DNA of 17,259 nt, from the NCBI GenBank assembly GCA_020048595.1, contig JAIFMH010000170.1, positions 1 through 17,259 on the forward strand, written 5' to 3'. Shown here piece after piece: positions 1 through 8,449 of the stretch; position 1 is the first letter of the stretch, and each line of letters begins with the position of its first letter. Under the pieces are notes generated by a model, which worked only from the letters and a program-made list of their open reading frames with translations, was not told the origin of the DNA and made no database searches. Source of the stretch: Bacteroidota bacterium (GTDB taxonomy: Bacteria > Bacteroidota > Bacteroidia > Bacteroidales > UBA4417). Made by a program: the position numbers and the translations under genes.

Positions 1-2139
1 TGGGATGAACTTCCTGCAAAGCCTTTCGGCAGGGGAGAAGACTATGTGAATTTCGGTCCCGACCGCGTAGCCATGCAGGATGCAACAGCGCAAATGGCTC
101 TGCTTCAGTTTATGACTGCAGGTCGCAGCCGCACTGCTGTTCCGAGTACGGTGCATTGCGATCACCTGATACAAGCTTCGGTGGGTGCAAGTGCCGATTT
201 AGATGTTGCGCTTTCGCAGAATAAAGAAGTGTACGATTTTCTTGAATCCGTTTCGGCGAAATATGGAATTGGTTTCTGGAAACCAGGAGCCGGAATAATT
301 CACCAGGTAATTCTTGAAAATTATGCATTCCCAGGCGGAATGATGATAGGCACCGATTCGCACACCGTTAATGCAGGCGGACTTGGAATGATTGCCATTG
401 GAGTTGGTGGTGCTGATGCCATGGATGTGATGGCCGGAATGGCCTGGGAATTAAAGATGCCTAAGCTTATCGGTGTTAAACTTACCGGTAAGATGAGTGG
501 CTGGACTTCGGCTAAAGATGTTATACTTAAAGTTGCCGGAATACTCACCGTTAAAGGCGGAACCGGTTGTATTGTTGAATATTTTGGTGATGGCGCTGAC
601 TCAATTTCGGCAACAGGAAAAGGAACCATTTGCAATATGGGTGCCGAAATCGGAGCAACCACATCCATTTTTGGTTACGATGCCAAAATGAGTGATTATT
701 TGAAAGCCACCGGTCGTGAAGAAATTGCAACCCTGGCCGATGGAATCATAGATGATCTTCGTGCAGATGCTGATGTTTACAGTTCCCCTTCAGCTTATTT
801 TGACCAGGTTATTGAAATTGATCTGAATACACTCGAACCTTATGTAAACGGACCTTTTACACCCGATGCGGCTTATCCTGTTTCGGAATTTGTGAAAGTT
901 GTCAAAGAAAAAGGATATCCTCAGAAACTTGAAGTCGGATTAATTGGTTCTTGTACCAATTCGTCGTATGAAGATATTACACGTGCTGCTTCTGTTGCAA
1001 GGCAAGCTACAACGAAGAACCTGAAAGTTCAGGCTGAATTTGTAATTACACCGGGTTCGGAATTAATCCGTTTTACAACAGAACGCGATGGCTTACTTGC
1101 TGATTTTGAAAAGATTGGCGGCGTTGTTATGGCTAATGCCTGCGGACCATGTATCGGTCAATGGAAACGGCATACGGATGATCCGGAACGCCGGAATTCA
1201 ATTATAACTTCCTTTAACAGGAATTTTGCGAAACGTAACGATGGTAATCCGAATACCCACGGTTTTGTTGCTTCACCTGAAATTGTAACAGCTTACGCCA
1301 TCGCAGGTGATCTTTGCTTTAATCCGCTGACAGATTACCTGGTAAACGAAGCCGGAGAAAAAGTAAAACTTGACGAACCAATTGGAATTGAATTACCGGT
1401 TAATGGTTTTGATGTGAAAGATGCCGGTTACCTGGCGCCTCCTGCCGATGGATCAGCCATAGCTATTTCTGTGAAACCAGATTCCGAAAGGCTTCAATTG
1501 CTTGAACCATTCGGAGCATGGCAAGGGGCAGATTTGTTGGCACTTCCAGTATTGATCAAAGCCAAAGGAAAATGTACTACCGATCATATTTCGATGGCTG
1601 GTCCATGGTTGCGTTTCCGTGGTCACCTGGATAATATTTCAAATAATATGCTCATCGGGGCGTTGAATTTCTTTAACGAGAAAACGAACCTGATTAAAAA
1701 CCAGTTGGATGGCAAATATGATACAGTTCCTGCAACAGCGCGGGCTTACAAAGCTGCTGGTTTGGGTTCGATAGTTGTCGGCGACGAAAATTACGGCGAA
1801 GGATCATCGCGGGAACATGCCGCTATGGAACCACGTCATTTGGGCGTTAGAGCAATACTGGTAAAATCATTTGCCCGTATCCACGAAACCAACCTTAAAA
1901 AGCAAGGAATGCTGGCTCTTACTTTCGCCAATAAGGCTGATTATGAGCTGATAAAGGAAGATGATCGCATTGATATTACCGGCCTTACATCTTTTGCTCC
2001 TGGCAAGCCGTTGATCCTGGTTTTACATCATTCCGACGGAACCACAGATCAGTTTCCTGTAAATCACACCTATAACCAAATGCAGATCGACTGGTTTAAA
2101 GCCGGTGGAGCGCTTAATCTGCTAAGGATGAGTTTGTAG
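1..2139 (+). CDS. acn: Aconitate hydratase (mitochondrial-type aconitase), 5'-truncated by window edge
   Basis: Aconitase interconverts citrate and isocitrate through cis-aconitate in the TCA cycle, in the cytoplasm, using a [4Fe-4S] cluster. The frame is open from base 1 (it begins WDELPAKPFGRGEDYVNF), so the gene starts outside the window; the GTG at 46 is internal. 712 residues are visible, close to the ~750-780 of the family, so only a short N-terminus is missing. The three cluster cysteines are present: one in GSCTNSS (codon 952-954) and two in ACGPCIGQW (codons 1141-1143 and 1150-1152). Other family blocks are MQDATAQM, PSTVHCDHL, IGTDSHT, CTTDHIS, GDENYGEGSSREHAA and FARIHETNLKKQG. The sequence resembles the mitochondrial enzyme throughout, more than E. 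coli AcnA or AcnB. The gene ends TAG at 2137-2139 and a strong terminator follows. Nothing is missing in the visible part. Confidence 0.97.
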   Translation, partial: WDELPAKPFGRGEDYVNFGPDRVAMQDATAQMALLQFMTAGRSRTAVPSTVHCDHLIQASVGASADLDVALSQNKEVYDFLESVSAKYGIGFWKPGAGIIHQVILENYAFPGGMMIGTDSHTVNAGGLGMIAIGVGGADAMDVMAGMAWELKMPKLIGVKLTGKMSGWTSAKDVILKVAGILTVKGGTGCIVEYFGDGADSISATGKGTICNMGAEIGATTSIFGYDAKMSDYLKATGREEIATLADGIIDDLRADADVYSSPSAYFDQVIEIDLNTLEPYVNGPFTPDAAYPVSEFVKVVKEKGYPQKLEVGLIGSCTNSSYEDITRAASVARQATTKNLKVQAEFVITPGSELIRFTTERDGLLADFEKIGGVVMANACGPCIGQWKRHTDDPERRNSIITSFNRNFAKRNDGNPNTHGFVASPEIVTAYAIAGDLCFNPLTDYLVNEAGEKVKLDEPIGIELPVNGFDVKDAGYLAPPADGSAIAISVKPDSERLQLLEPFGAWQGADLLALPVLIKAKGKCTTDHISMAGPWLRFRGHLDNISNNMLIGALNFFNEKTNLIKNQLDGKYDTVPATARAYKAAGLGSIVVGDENYGEGSSREHAAMEPRHLGVRAILVKSFARIHETNLKKQGMLALTFANKADYELIKEDDRIDITGLTSFAPGKPLILVLHHSDGTTDQFPVNHTYNQMQIDWFKAGGALNLLRMSL

Positions 2140-2156
2140 AGAATATTTGTAACGAT

Positions 2157-2196
2157 AAAGAGCCACTTTTCCGGGATAGGAGAGGTGGCTCTTTTT
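2157..2196 (+). terminator. Intrinsic terminator of the aconitase gene
   Basis: A near-perfect hairpin begins 18 bases after the aconitase stop codon. The arms 2157-2172 and 2179-2194 form 16 pairs, two of them G-U, with a 6-base loop (GGGATA), and the T-run at 2192-2196 overlaps the end of the right arm. It sits between two convergent genes. The opposite strand has only three T after the stem, so it would be a weaker stop for the minus-strand gene ending at 2254. Confidence 0.9.
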
Positions 2197-2253
2197 GTAT
2201 TTGTTCTTTCCGCGTCATCCGCGTTCCATTTTTAAACGAAATAATGGAGTTTT

Positions 2254-3297
2254 TTAACTCTCCTCCTTATAAAACAATTTGTAAAAGTTCATTCCCGAAG
2301 CCTGGTCGAAGCCTTTCTCAATTTGCTGACTGTCGCCGTGAACATATATATGAAAGTTCTTATCCAGCTTGATTATACTTTTAAAAAACTTTGATTGCTT
2401 TTTAACAGCTGCCGATGAAATATCGAAATTATCAGTCAGTTGAACACTGTGTTCAACTTCAAATTCAGTTTTGTAGGATTTAAAACTGCTGATCATTTCA
2501 GGTGCCTGCATCACTTCATTAGCAAAATCATCCATACCGAAAGTGTCATTTTCCTTGAAGAATTTGACCGATTTATTGAGCATTTCTGCCTGGTCGGCTT
2601 TGGAAACCTCAAATTGCTCGGGAAATTTTTCGATCACAAAACTTTTACACATACTGAGTACATTTTTAGTCTGGTAATACTCGTCGTTACGCACCAGCAC
2701 ATGCAGAAAATGATCAATCCAGTATTGCGCTTCTCCTCCTTTGTTCAGGTTATCGACAACTGAAACCTTGTACCCTTTTTCGCGTTCAGTATTAAAAATC
2801 AGGCAGCCTTTATCAAGTTTATGAATGTTGATACCGGCTTCGCTTTCGATAGAATATCCATCGTTTTTAGGATACACTTTCAGGAAAGTTTCCTTGGTTT
2901 CCGACTTGAACAACCCAATGGCATCCATCGTTTCGCCATCCACGATGCAATCGCGGAAATAAGCAACATATAATTCGCCACCTTTTACTTTTGGATGAAC
3001 AGATTGTTCATAAAGGTGTTTTGCAAGGTTTTCTGATTGGTCGAAAAGAGATTCAGGATTATCAAAAATATCCGAAACATAGGAATAAACCTCATTCAGT
3101 TTTAAATCCGATTCATGGTACAGGTTGTAATATTCACTCGATTTAAAAGGGGAAAAGAAATAAGTCAGTAACAGTTCGTTGATGCTATCATCTGTGCGTA
3201 ATTCGGATTTTGAAAAACGTATGCCTTCATCATTCAGTTTATTGCCAACATTGTGTACAACAATAGATTGGATTTCAATTTGTTCGGTAATTATCAT
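2254..3297 (-). CDS. Nucleoid-associated protein, 37-kDa NdpA/YejK family
   Basis: This 347-residue protein matches the 37-kDa nucleoid-associated family (PF04245; YejK/NdpA in E. coli), found bound to bulk DNA. Its exact role in Bacteroidetes is not established. Family-like blocks are visible: HPKVKGGELYVAYF (about 101-114), DAIGLFKSE (125-133), KGCLIFN (163-169) and AQYWIDHFL (190-198). The length is typical (about 330-350), there is no signal peptide or membrane segment, and the composition is acidic and lysine-rich, all consistent with a soluble cytoplasmic protein. The start is the ATG at 3297. It faces the aconitase gene tail to tail and lies downstream of the phosphoglucomutase gene, separated by the repeat element at 3341-3547. 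A one-mismatch -7-like box (TTAATTTG, 3318-3325) lies just upstream, too weak to call as a promoter. The family call rests on motif recall, not on a profile search. Confidence 0.8.
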   Translation of the reverse strand: MIITEQIEIQSIVVHNVGNKLNDEGIRFSKSELRTDDSINELLLTYFFSPFKSSEYYNLYHESDLKLNEVYSYVSDIFDNPESLFDQSENLAKHLYEQSVHPKVKGGELYVAYFRDCIVDGETMDAIGLFKSETKETFLKVYPKNDGYSIESEAGINIHKLDKGCLIFNTEREKGYKVSVVDNLNKGGEAQYWIDHFLHVLVRNDEYYQTKNVLSMCKSFVIEKFPEQFEVSKADQAEMLNKSVKFFKENDTFGMDDFANEVMQAPEMISSFKSYKTEFEVEHSVQLTDNFDISSAAVKKQSKFFKSIIKLDKNFHIYVHGDSQQIEKGFDQASGMNFYKLFYKEES

Positions 3298-3340
3298 AGT
3301 GTTGGTTGGAATGTGTGCAAATTAATATTGGCTAATTTTA

Positions 3341-3547
3341 AAAGTGGCTGGAAGACGGAAGTCCGGAGTCGGGAGCAGATTGAACTTCTGAAAAAAGAGG
3401 CTGGAAGACCGAAGTCCGGAGTCGGAAGCAGATGAACTTCTGAAAAAAGTGGCTGGAAGACCGAAGTCCGGAGTCGGAAGCAAATTGAACTTCCGACTTC
3501 GGACTCCAGGATTTTCGTTTACAGTCTTCCGACTCCCGACTTCCGGC
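3341..3547. repeat. Intergenic direct and inverted repeat element (three ~52-bp units plus inverted copies)
   Basis: Between the nucleoid-protein and phosphoglucomutase genes, a GGCTGGAAGAC-type unit occurs three times, starting at 3346, 3399 and 3451 (periods 53 and 52). Each unit contains GAAGTCCGGAGTCGG (with small changes), then GAACTTC, then an A-run. After the third unit the sequence turns back. GTCCGGAGTCGGAAG (3466-3480) pairs with CTTCCGACTTCGGAC (3490-3504) as a 15-bp stem with one G-T pair and a 9-base loop. GGAAGAC (3455-3461) pairs further out with GTCTTCC (3524-3530), and another inverted copy runs to about 3547. The array fills most of the 253-base gap and ends 3 bases before the phosphoglucomutase stop. 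Short ORFs through it follow the repeat and are not genes. Similar CGGAGTC/GAAGTC intergenic repeats are, as far as I recall, common in Bacteroidetes genomes. Confidence 0.85.
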
Positions 3548-3550
3548 CCT

Positions 3551-5299
3551 CTATCTCAACCCCATCGAAACAATAATCTCTTCAATACGGCCATCAAGTT
3601 TGGCTTCGGTAGCTTTGAAACTGCTGGCATCATTCAAATGACTTCTTACACTGAAATAGAATTTGATTTTTGGCTCAGTACCTGATGGACGCATGGAAAT
3701 TTTACTTCCATCTTCAAGGAAGAACTGAAGTACATCGCTCTTTGGCAGATCAATAGGAGAGATTTTTCCGGTATGAATATCCGTTGCCTGGCTTAAAGCG
3801 AAATCATTCATCAGTTTTACTTTCGAACCGGCAATTTCCTTAGGCGGATTGGCACGGAAACCTTCCATCATGGCTTTGATTTCAGCTTGTCCGCTCATGC
3901 CTTTTTTAACAACATTAACCAGGTTTTCTTTATACAAACCATACTCAAGGTAAATATCCAGAAGCAATTCGTAAAGGCTTTTTCCTTTGCTGGCGGCCCA
4001 TGCAGCGCATTCTGCAAAAATGCAGCAAGCTGTAACGGCATCTTTGTCACGCACAAAATCGCCGATCATAAAGCCATAGCTTTCCTCGCCACCGCCAATG
4101 AAAGTCTTCTTTCCGTCGAGGTTCCGGATTACTTCGGCAATCCATTTAAACCCGGTGAGTACATCGAAATATTCAACACCGGCACCTTTAGCTATGTCAC
4201 TGATAAGTTCAGATGTTACAATTGTTTTAACAATATATTCATTGCCTTTTAGTTTGCCTTTAGCTTCCCATTGTTTTATCAGGTAATAAGTGAGGAGTGC
4301 GGCAGTTTGATTCCCATTAAGTAGAATGTAGTTTCCGTCAATATCTTTAACCCCAACTCCAATCCTGTCAGCATCCGGATCGGTGGCTAAAACCAGATCG
4401 GCATTTATTTCACGTGCCTGATCCAATGCCATTTGCATAGCTGCTTTTTCTTCAGGATTTGGCGATTTTACTGTAGGGAAATTGCCATCCGAAACGGCTT
4501 GTTCTTCAACAATATGGATGTTTTCGAAACCATAATTTTTAAGTGCCTTAGGAACAAGTGTTATCCCTGTGCCGTGAAGAGGTGTAAAAACAATTTTCAT
4601 GTTTTTTGCCGGTGCAATTACTTCAGGAGCTAAAGAATAACTTTTTGATATTCTCAGGAATTCATTGTCGATGGATTCATCTAGAATATTGATCTTCATT
4701 GGATCACCGGCAAAGTTTACTTCGCTGATTGATGCGATTTTCTGCACTTCTGAAATCACATTTTTATCGTGAGGAGGAACCAGTTGTGCACCGTCATTCC
4801 AATACACTTTGTATCCGTTGTATTCCTTCGGATTATGTGATGCTGTTACCATTATACCACTCTGACAATGCAGGTAACGAACTGCAAATGAGAGCTCCGG
4901 TGTTGGACGGAGTTCCTTGAATAGGTAAACAATAATTCCATTAGCCGATAAAACGTCAGCAACAATATTTGAAAAGTAACTGCTGTTGTTGCGGCAGTCG
5001 TATGCAATGGCAAGGCTGATTTCATGATCATTTGCAAATACTTTTTTAAGGTAATTAGCCAGGCCTTGTGTAGCCATTCCAACTGTGTATTTATTCATAC
5101 GGTTGGTACCATCGCCCATAATTCCGCGCAGACCGCCTGTACCAAATTCCAGATCGCAATAGAAGCTTTCAGCCAGTTCTGCAGGATCATTTTCAATCAT
5201 GTGGGTGATGCGTGACTTGGTTTCGCTATCAATATTCGTGTCATCAAGCCAGGCTTGAGCTCTTTTTAAAATTGCAGGGTCAATAGTTGTATTTGCCAT
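3551..5299 (-). CDS. Phosphoglucomutase/phosphomannomutase (alpha-D-phosphohexomutase family)
   Basis: The enzyme moves phosphate between C1 and C6 of a hexose, probably glucose 1-phosphate/6-phosphate and perhaps mannose phosphates, linking glycolysis to glycan and nucleotide-sugar synthesis. It is cytoplasmic. All four active-site regions are present: GTGGLRG near residue 53; the phosphoserine loop TASHNPKEYNGYKVY with catalytic Ser154; the Mg-binding DPDADR at 307-312; the sugar-recognition GEES at 404-407; and the phosphate-binding RPSGTEPK at 537-544. The 582-residue length and motif wording fit the PgcA-like phospho-sugar mutases of Firmicutes and Bacteroidetes rather than the shorter ManB/AlgC enzymes. 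The start is the ATG at 5299. Substrate preference between glucose and mannose cannot be read from the sequence. The gene appears intact. Confidence 0.95.
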   Translation of the reverse strand: MANTTIDPAILKRAQAWLDDTNIDSETKSRITHMIENDPAELAESFYCDLEFGTGGLRGIMGDGTNRMNKYTVGMATQGLANYLKKVFANDHEISLAIAYDCRNNSSYFSNIVADVLSANGIIVYLFKELRPTPELSFAVRYLHCQSGIMVTASHNPKEYNGYKVYWNDGAQLVPPHDKNVISEVQKIASISEVNFAGDPMKINILDESIDNEFLRISKSYSLAPEVIAPAKNMKIVFTPLHGTGITLVPKALKNYGFENIHIVEEQAVSDGNFPTVKSPNPEEKAAMQMALDQAREINADLVLATDPDADRIGVGVKDIDGNYILLNGNQTAALLTYYLIKQWEAKGKLKGNEYIVKTIVTSELISDIAKGAGVEYFDVLTGFKWIAEVIRNLDGKKTFIGGGEESYGFMIGDFVRDKDAVTACCIFAECAAWAASKGKSLYELLLDIYLEYGLYKENLVNVVKKGMSGQAEIKAMMEGFRANPPKEIAGSKVKLMNDFALSQATDIHTGKISPIDLPKSDVLQFFLEDGSKISMRPSGTEPKIKFYFSVRSHLNDASSFKATEAKLDGRIEEIIVSMGLR

Positions 5300-5347
5300 A
5301 ATATGAATGTTTTATGTATTTGATTGCACAAGGGTATTTTACTCATA

Positions 5348-5355
5348 CAAACCTA
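5348..5355 (-). promoter_or_regulatory. Possible -7 box of the phosphoglucomutase promoter
   Basis: On the minus strand this reads TAGGTTTG, matching the Bacteroidetes -7 consensus TAnnTTTG, 49 bases before the ATG at 5299. No TTG is found at the expected 19-20 base distance upstream, so support is weak. The rest of the 184-base gap (5300-5483) shows no hairpin or small gene that I can support. Confidence 0.3.
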
Positions 5356-5483
5356 AGGAAATTTTCGTGATGGTTGACAGTCCTAATGTAAAATATAATG
5401 GTATCTGATCGTAGTTGTGAACAGATTATCAGAGGACACTATCCAAATAATTTGCTGCCAGAAACTTTTACTAAAAATCGATT

Positions 5484-7481
5484 CTAATTGCTGTTGCTGG
5501 TTTTTAAAAGCGTATTAAACCTGACTCCCATCCGTATCCATCTCCCGGCCTGGGGCACATTTCCATAATCAACATATTCATTATCAAGCAGGTTGGTTGC
5601 TTCGGCAAATAACATCCATTTTTTATTGGAATAATTGAGTTGAAGGTCCATCTGAATAAATGGCGTGTATGGAGTTTCTGTTGTTTCCGGAACGGTGTTT
5701 ACATATTTAATATAACCTCCTTCGCGATCCTGGTAACTGAAAGCCCAGGAAGCTGAAAAATTCCGCCATACCTGGTGATAAACCAGCAGATCAGCCTTAT
5801 GCTTTAAAATATCGAGTACATAACGCGACATAAATTCATCACTTGATTTGTCTGCTTTCAGATAAGCATAGTTCAAAGTAATAGTCTTCAGAAAGGACTT
5901 GTTTCCTGATAATTCTTCAATATTTAAAGCAAAACTGGTTTCAAAACCGGCTACGTTAATATCAGTAATATTCATTGCCTGCCATGGATCCTGGTTTTCA
6001 AGTTTAACCCAGTCGATCATGTTTTTACCATAGCGTTTGAAAAATGCAGCATGTGCAATAATTCCCGGCTTATTAAATTTTAAACCTGCTTCAATTGTAA
6101 TGGCTTCTTCAGGCTTGAGATTTGGATCGCCCTTACTTGTTGCGTCATTGTAATATAAATCGGTGAATGTAGGCAACCGTAGTGTCCTGTTTGCAGTGGC
6201 ATAGATTCTGAAATTATCACTGAGTTGATAGGCCGCATCAATTCCGGGATACAAGGCAATTTTGCCAGGCAGTGCACTCAGGTAACTGGCCAGCAGACCT
6301 GCCGAAACTGAAAATTTATCAAGCGTTACAGATTCTTCTGCAAATAATCCTGCCGAAGTACGTGCTTTACCAAGGGTATAAAATGTTCCTTCTACACCAT
6401 TTACAGGAATTTCATCGGAGAGTGAATCCCCGAGTTTATTGCTTCTGATCAGTTCATGCCTTAAATCATAGCCAATAGAAAATTTGCTCCGCTTTCCGGT
6501 GTTTGTCCAGATGTTGGCATTAGAACCAAAAACATCCGTATAATGGTAATTATGAGTTGTGTACCACGCTGGCGCTTCATCACGGAATAAACGAAATTCA
6601 TCATAATGCCTCCGAAAATAAATTGCCGGAGCAAATCCTTTAAAACTGGTTTTATACCGGGCTGATGCAAAAATGGTTTTGGTTGTTTCGAATTGATCCG
6701 GATATTTTGGAGTGTAGAAACTATTTGCTCCAAATGCTTTTTGCATATAAGATGCCTGATATTCAAGTTTCTGTGTTTTACCTGCGGTTCCGCTGTAAAA
6801 TAAATTAAAAGCCTTAAAATCAGTGTTATCAGTAAAACCATCGGAACCTGATTTGCTGAGTTGCAGATTGTGGGTAGTATTTCCAAAACTCTTAATCACT
6901 GAAGCGGAAAAACTGTAAAGACTGTATTGTCCGCCCATGGCTGAAACCGAAAGCTGATCAGCAACTTTCTCATTGGTAATAATATTGATCACTCCATTAA
7001 ATGCATTAGGCCCGAATACTCTGGCTCCCGGGCCTTTCAGTATTTCAACGCGATTTATACCCGACAGATCAACGGGTATATCCATGTTGTGGTGACCGGT
7101 TTGAGGATCACTGATGTTCATGCCATTAAGTAAAACCAAGGTCTGATCAAAAGATCCGCCCCTGATATTGATATCGGCTTGCATTCCGTATGCTCCGCGG
7201 TTACGGACATCTGTATTCATCGCATAACTAATCAGTTCCGAAATATTCCGGACCGGCATACGTTCAATTTCCTTTTTACTAAGTACCTGGATGCTACGTT
7301 TTAACTGCTCAAACATTACTGGTGTTCGGTCGGCAGTTATTACTAATTGCTCAAGGGTTAGCTGTTTACTGATTGAAGTATCATTTAATGACTGAGCAAA
7401 CATGCTTTTAGTAGTAACTGAAGCAATAATGATCGTAAAAAGTGAGAAAGAAAGTAGCCTTAAGTGTTTGTTTTTCAGCAT
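5484..7481 (-). CDS. TonB-dependent outer-membrane receptor, BtuB-like
   Basis: This 665-residue protein is predicted to be a ligand-gated outer-membrane channel powered by the TonB-ExbBD system. Residues 1-30 form a signal peptide (KNKH, a hydrophobic stretch, then a SMFAQ cleavage region). A TonB-box-like strand (LEQLVITADR) lies near residue 45. The plug domain follows to about 170, with INIRGGSFDQTLVLLNG, RVEILKGPGARVFGPNAF and GVINIIT as landmarks. The rest is a beta-barrel with many alternating aromatic strands, including LRLPTFTDLYY and a final strand GRWIRMGVRFN. It lacks the N-terminal carboxypeptidase-like domain of SusC proteins. Size and plug wording are closest to cobalamin receptors of the BtuB type, but I see no cobalamin riboswitch upstream and no ABC transporter or SusD partner nearby, so the ligand is uncertain. 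The start is the ATG at 7481, with a promoter-like site upstream. Confidence 0.88.
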   Translation of the reverse strand: MLKNKHLRLLSFSLFTIIIASVTTKSMFAQSLNDTSISKQLTLEQLVITADRTPVMFEQLKRSIQVLSKKEIERMPVRNISELISYAMNTDVRNRGAYGMQADINIRGGSFDQTLVLLNGMNISDPQTGHHNMDIPVDLSGINRVEILKGPGARVFGPNAFNGVINIITNEKVADQLSVSAMGGQYSLYSFSASVIKSFGNTTHNLQLSKSGSDGFTDNTDFKAFNLFYSGTAGKTQKLEYQASYMQKAFGANSFYTPKYPDQFETTKTIFASARYKTSFKGFAPAIYFRRHYDEFRLFRDEAPAWYTTHNYHYTDVFGSNANIWTNTGKRSKFSIGYDLRHELIRSNKLGDSLSDEIPVNGVEGTFYTLGKARTSAGLFAEESVTLDKFSVSAGLLASYLSALPGKIALYPGIDAAYQLSDNFRIYATANRTLRLPTFTDLYYNDATSKGDPNLKPEEAITIEAGLKFNKPGIIAHAAFFKRYGKNMIDWVKLENQDPWQAMNITDINVAGFETSFALNIEELSGNKSFLKTITLNYAYLKADKSSDEFMSRYVLDILKHKADLLVYHQVWRNFSASWAFSYQDREGGYIKYVNTVPETTETPYTPFIQMDLQLNYSNKKWMLFAEATNLLDNEYVDYGNVPQAGRWIRMGVRFNTLLKTSNSN

Positions 7482-7540
7482 TAAGTGTTGATTTGGTTCA
7501 GCATGAAATTACCAGGTTGATGCTCTGGATCAAAAGCGTG

Positions 7541-7570
7541 CAAAATTACTCTGTTAATCAATATGAACAA
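7541..7570 (-). promoter_or_regulatory. Predicted Bacteroidetes-type promoter of the TonB receptor gene
   Basis: On the minus strand there is TTG (7570-7568), a 19-base spacer, then TAATTTTG (7548-7541), matching the Bacteroidetes housekeeping pattern TTG ... TAnnTTTG. Transcription would start near 7535, leaving a leader of about 50 bases before the ATG at 7481. The rest of the gap 7482-7690 is AT-rich and holds no gene; the B12-box motif of cobalamin riboswitches is not seen. Confidence 0.45.
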
Positions 7571-7690
7571 CAAGTTACCCGAAAAGTATCACTTCCGGAA
7601 ATCAAAAAAAATATTCCCAATAAAGAAGTTGTAAGCTTGTGATCAGCTTATATAAACAAATAAAAATAAAATTTGATGCGTGTGATCAAA

Positions 7691-8158
7691 CTAAAAACTG
7701 AAAATTGCGGCTGTTCCAACCACGATCAGGATTATAGTATACAATGCAAGTATTACAACTGTTGATACACCAACAAAAACAAACAGGTTTTTAAGGTTTT
7801 TAATTGAAGTTGTCATATTTTCCGTGCTCGGAAGATTTGCTGCTTTAATAGCATTATTTGAAAAACTGTTCAGGAAAATGACAGGAATTAAATAGATTCC
7901 GGCGATCAGTATATATATAACAGATAGAATTACCGGCGGAAATGGCATGTTCAGAGGAACCATCTCGTCAGATACTATATTTAATACGAAACTCATCATT
8001 ATTCCACCTGCTATCAGAAGACCGCAAACAATAAAGCCAAGTATAGCGAGAAATTTACCCCACTTGGCTGCTTTTAACAGATAACTTATTGACTCAGCAG
8101 TTAGCTGTGGTAATCCAACTGGTGAATCAGTTGATGATAAATCTTTAAGGTCTTCCAT
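7691..8158 (-). CDS. Small multi-pass membrane protein, probably DUF5362-like
   Basis: This is a 155-residue protein of unknown function. A short polar N-terminus (MEDLKDLSS...) leads into a conserved-looking segment, ESISYLLKAAKWGKFLAILG (22-41). Hydrophobic stretches follow at about 36-60, 75-97 and 123-152; the last is long enough for one or two membrane passes. A soluble loop with NNAIKAANLPSTENMTTSIK (101-120) separates the last two. This pattern (L.AAKWGKFL.ILGF near the start, then an N.AIK...T loop) resembles the DUF5362 family of Bacteroidetes inner-membrane proteins, from memory only. It has its own promoter-like site and no obvious operon partner. The start is the ATG at 8158. Confidence 0.7.
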   Translation of the reverse strand: MEDLKDLSSTDSPVGLPQLTAESISYLLKAAKWGKFLAILGFIVCGLLIAGGIMMSFVLNIVSDEMVPLNMPFPPVILSVIYILIAGIYLIPVIFLNSFSNNAIKAANLPSTENMTTSIKNLKNLFVFVGVSTVVILALYTIILIVVGTAAIFSF

Positions 8159-8219
8159 TAGTAGTGATTTTTAGTTTATCAGATTGTTACGCGCCTTCAA
8201 TAGATATTCAATGAAAACA

Positions 8220-8250
8220 CAAATATAACTAATACTTAAACCGAAATCAA
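8220..8250 (-). promoter_or_regulatory. Predicted Bacteroidetes-type promoter of the small membrane protein gene
   Basis: The minus strand reads TTG (8250-8248), a 20-base spacer, then TATATTTG (8227-8220), a full match to the TTG ... TAnnTTTG pattern. The start site would fall near 8214, about 55 bases before the ATG at 8158. It lies just downstream of the terminator of the preceding minus-strand gene, as expected for a new transcription unit. Confidence 0.5.
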
Positions 8251-8265
8251 AAGGGATTAGCATAA

Positions 8266-8292
8266 AAGCAAAAAGCCATGCAGACATGGCTT
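8266..8292 (-). terminator. Intrinsic terminator after the PorE-like lipoprotein gene
   Basis: On the minus strand AAGCCATG (8292-8285), a TCTG loop, and CATGGCTT (8280-8273) form a perfect 8-bp stem followed by T-rich sequence (TTTGCTTTT). It lies 38 bases past the alternate-frame stop at 8330 but 123 bases past the actual stop at 8415. This spacing agrees with the idea that the gene once ended at 8330. Confidence 0.75.
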
Positions 8293-8329
8293 CTTGTTTA
8301 TACACATAATAATATTGATGTTCAGAAAG

Positions 8330-8449
8330 TTATTTGCATTTCGTGAAGAAATCCGCCGGAAGCATTTTAGATTGGAATTCCTGCCCTTCGGAGTATACAG
8401 TTGGATCGAACTGATCAGAAACGCTGGCAGGTAAAGCTATGCTGGTTGG
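8330..8449 (-). pseudogene. Orphaned C-terminal tail of the PorE-like gene, in another frame
   Basis: A frame different from that of the lipoprotein gene stays open from about 8449 to a TAA at 8330-8332. It encodes a 39-residue protein-like tail that includes SDQFDPTVYSEGQEF and ends MLPADFFTKCK. A short polar-aromatic tail ending in DFF..C(K) after the OmpA domain is something I recall from Bacteroidetes OmpA-family lipoproteins. It has no start codon or promoter of its own. Its simplest reading is the natural end of the gene at 8415-10292, put out of frame by a small deletion or an assembly error near 8440-8460. Confidence 0.55.

Noticed and set aside
46..48. GTG at 46 as the aconitase start
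   Set aside because: The frame is open to base 1 and the upstream codons encode aconitase-like sequence, so the true start is outside the window.
3341..3504. CRISPR-like array
   Set aside because: The three units are similar along their whole length, with no variable spacers, and they are followed by inverted copies. No cas genes are present.
3253..3685. Short plus-strand frames through the intergenic repeat
   Set aside because: Their peptides repeat GRPKSGVGS because the DNA repeats; they overlap the ends of two real genes and show no protein-like character.
7632..7650. Small inverted repeat (TAAGCT/AGCTTA) as a terminator of the small membrane protein gene
   Set aside because: The stem is only 6 bp and no clear T-run follows on the minus strand.
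7482..7690. Cobalamin riboswitch upstream of the TonB receptor
   Set aside because: I looked for the B12-box motif on the minus strand and did not find it; the region is AT-rich with only a promoter-like site.
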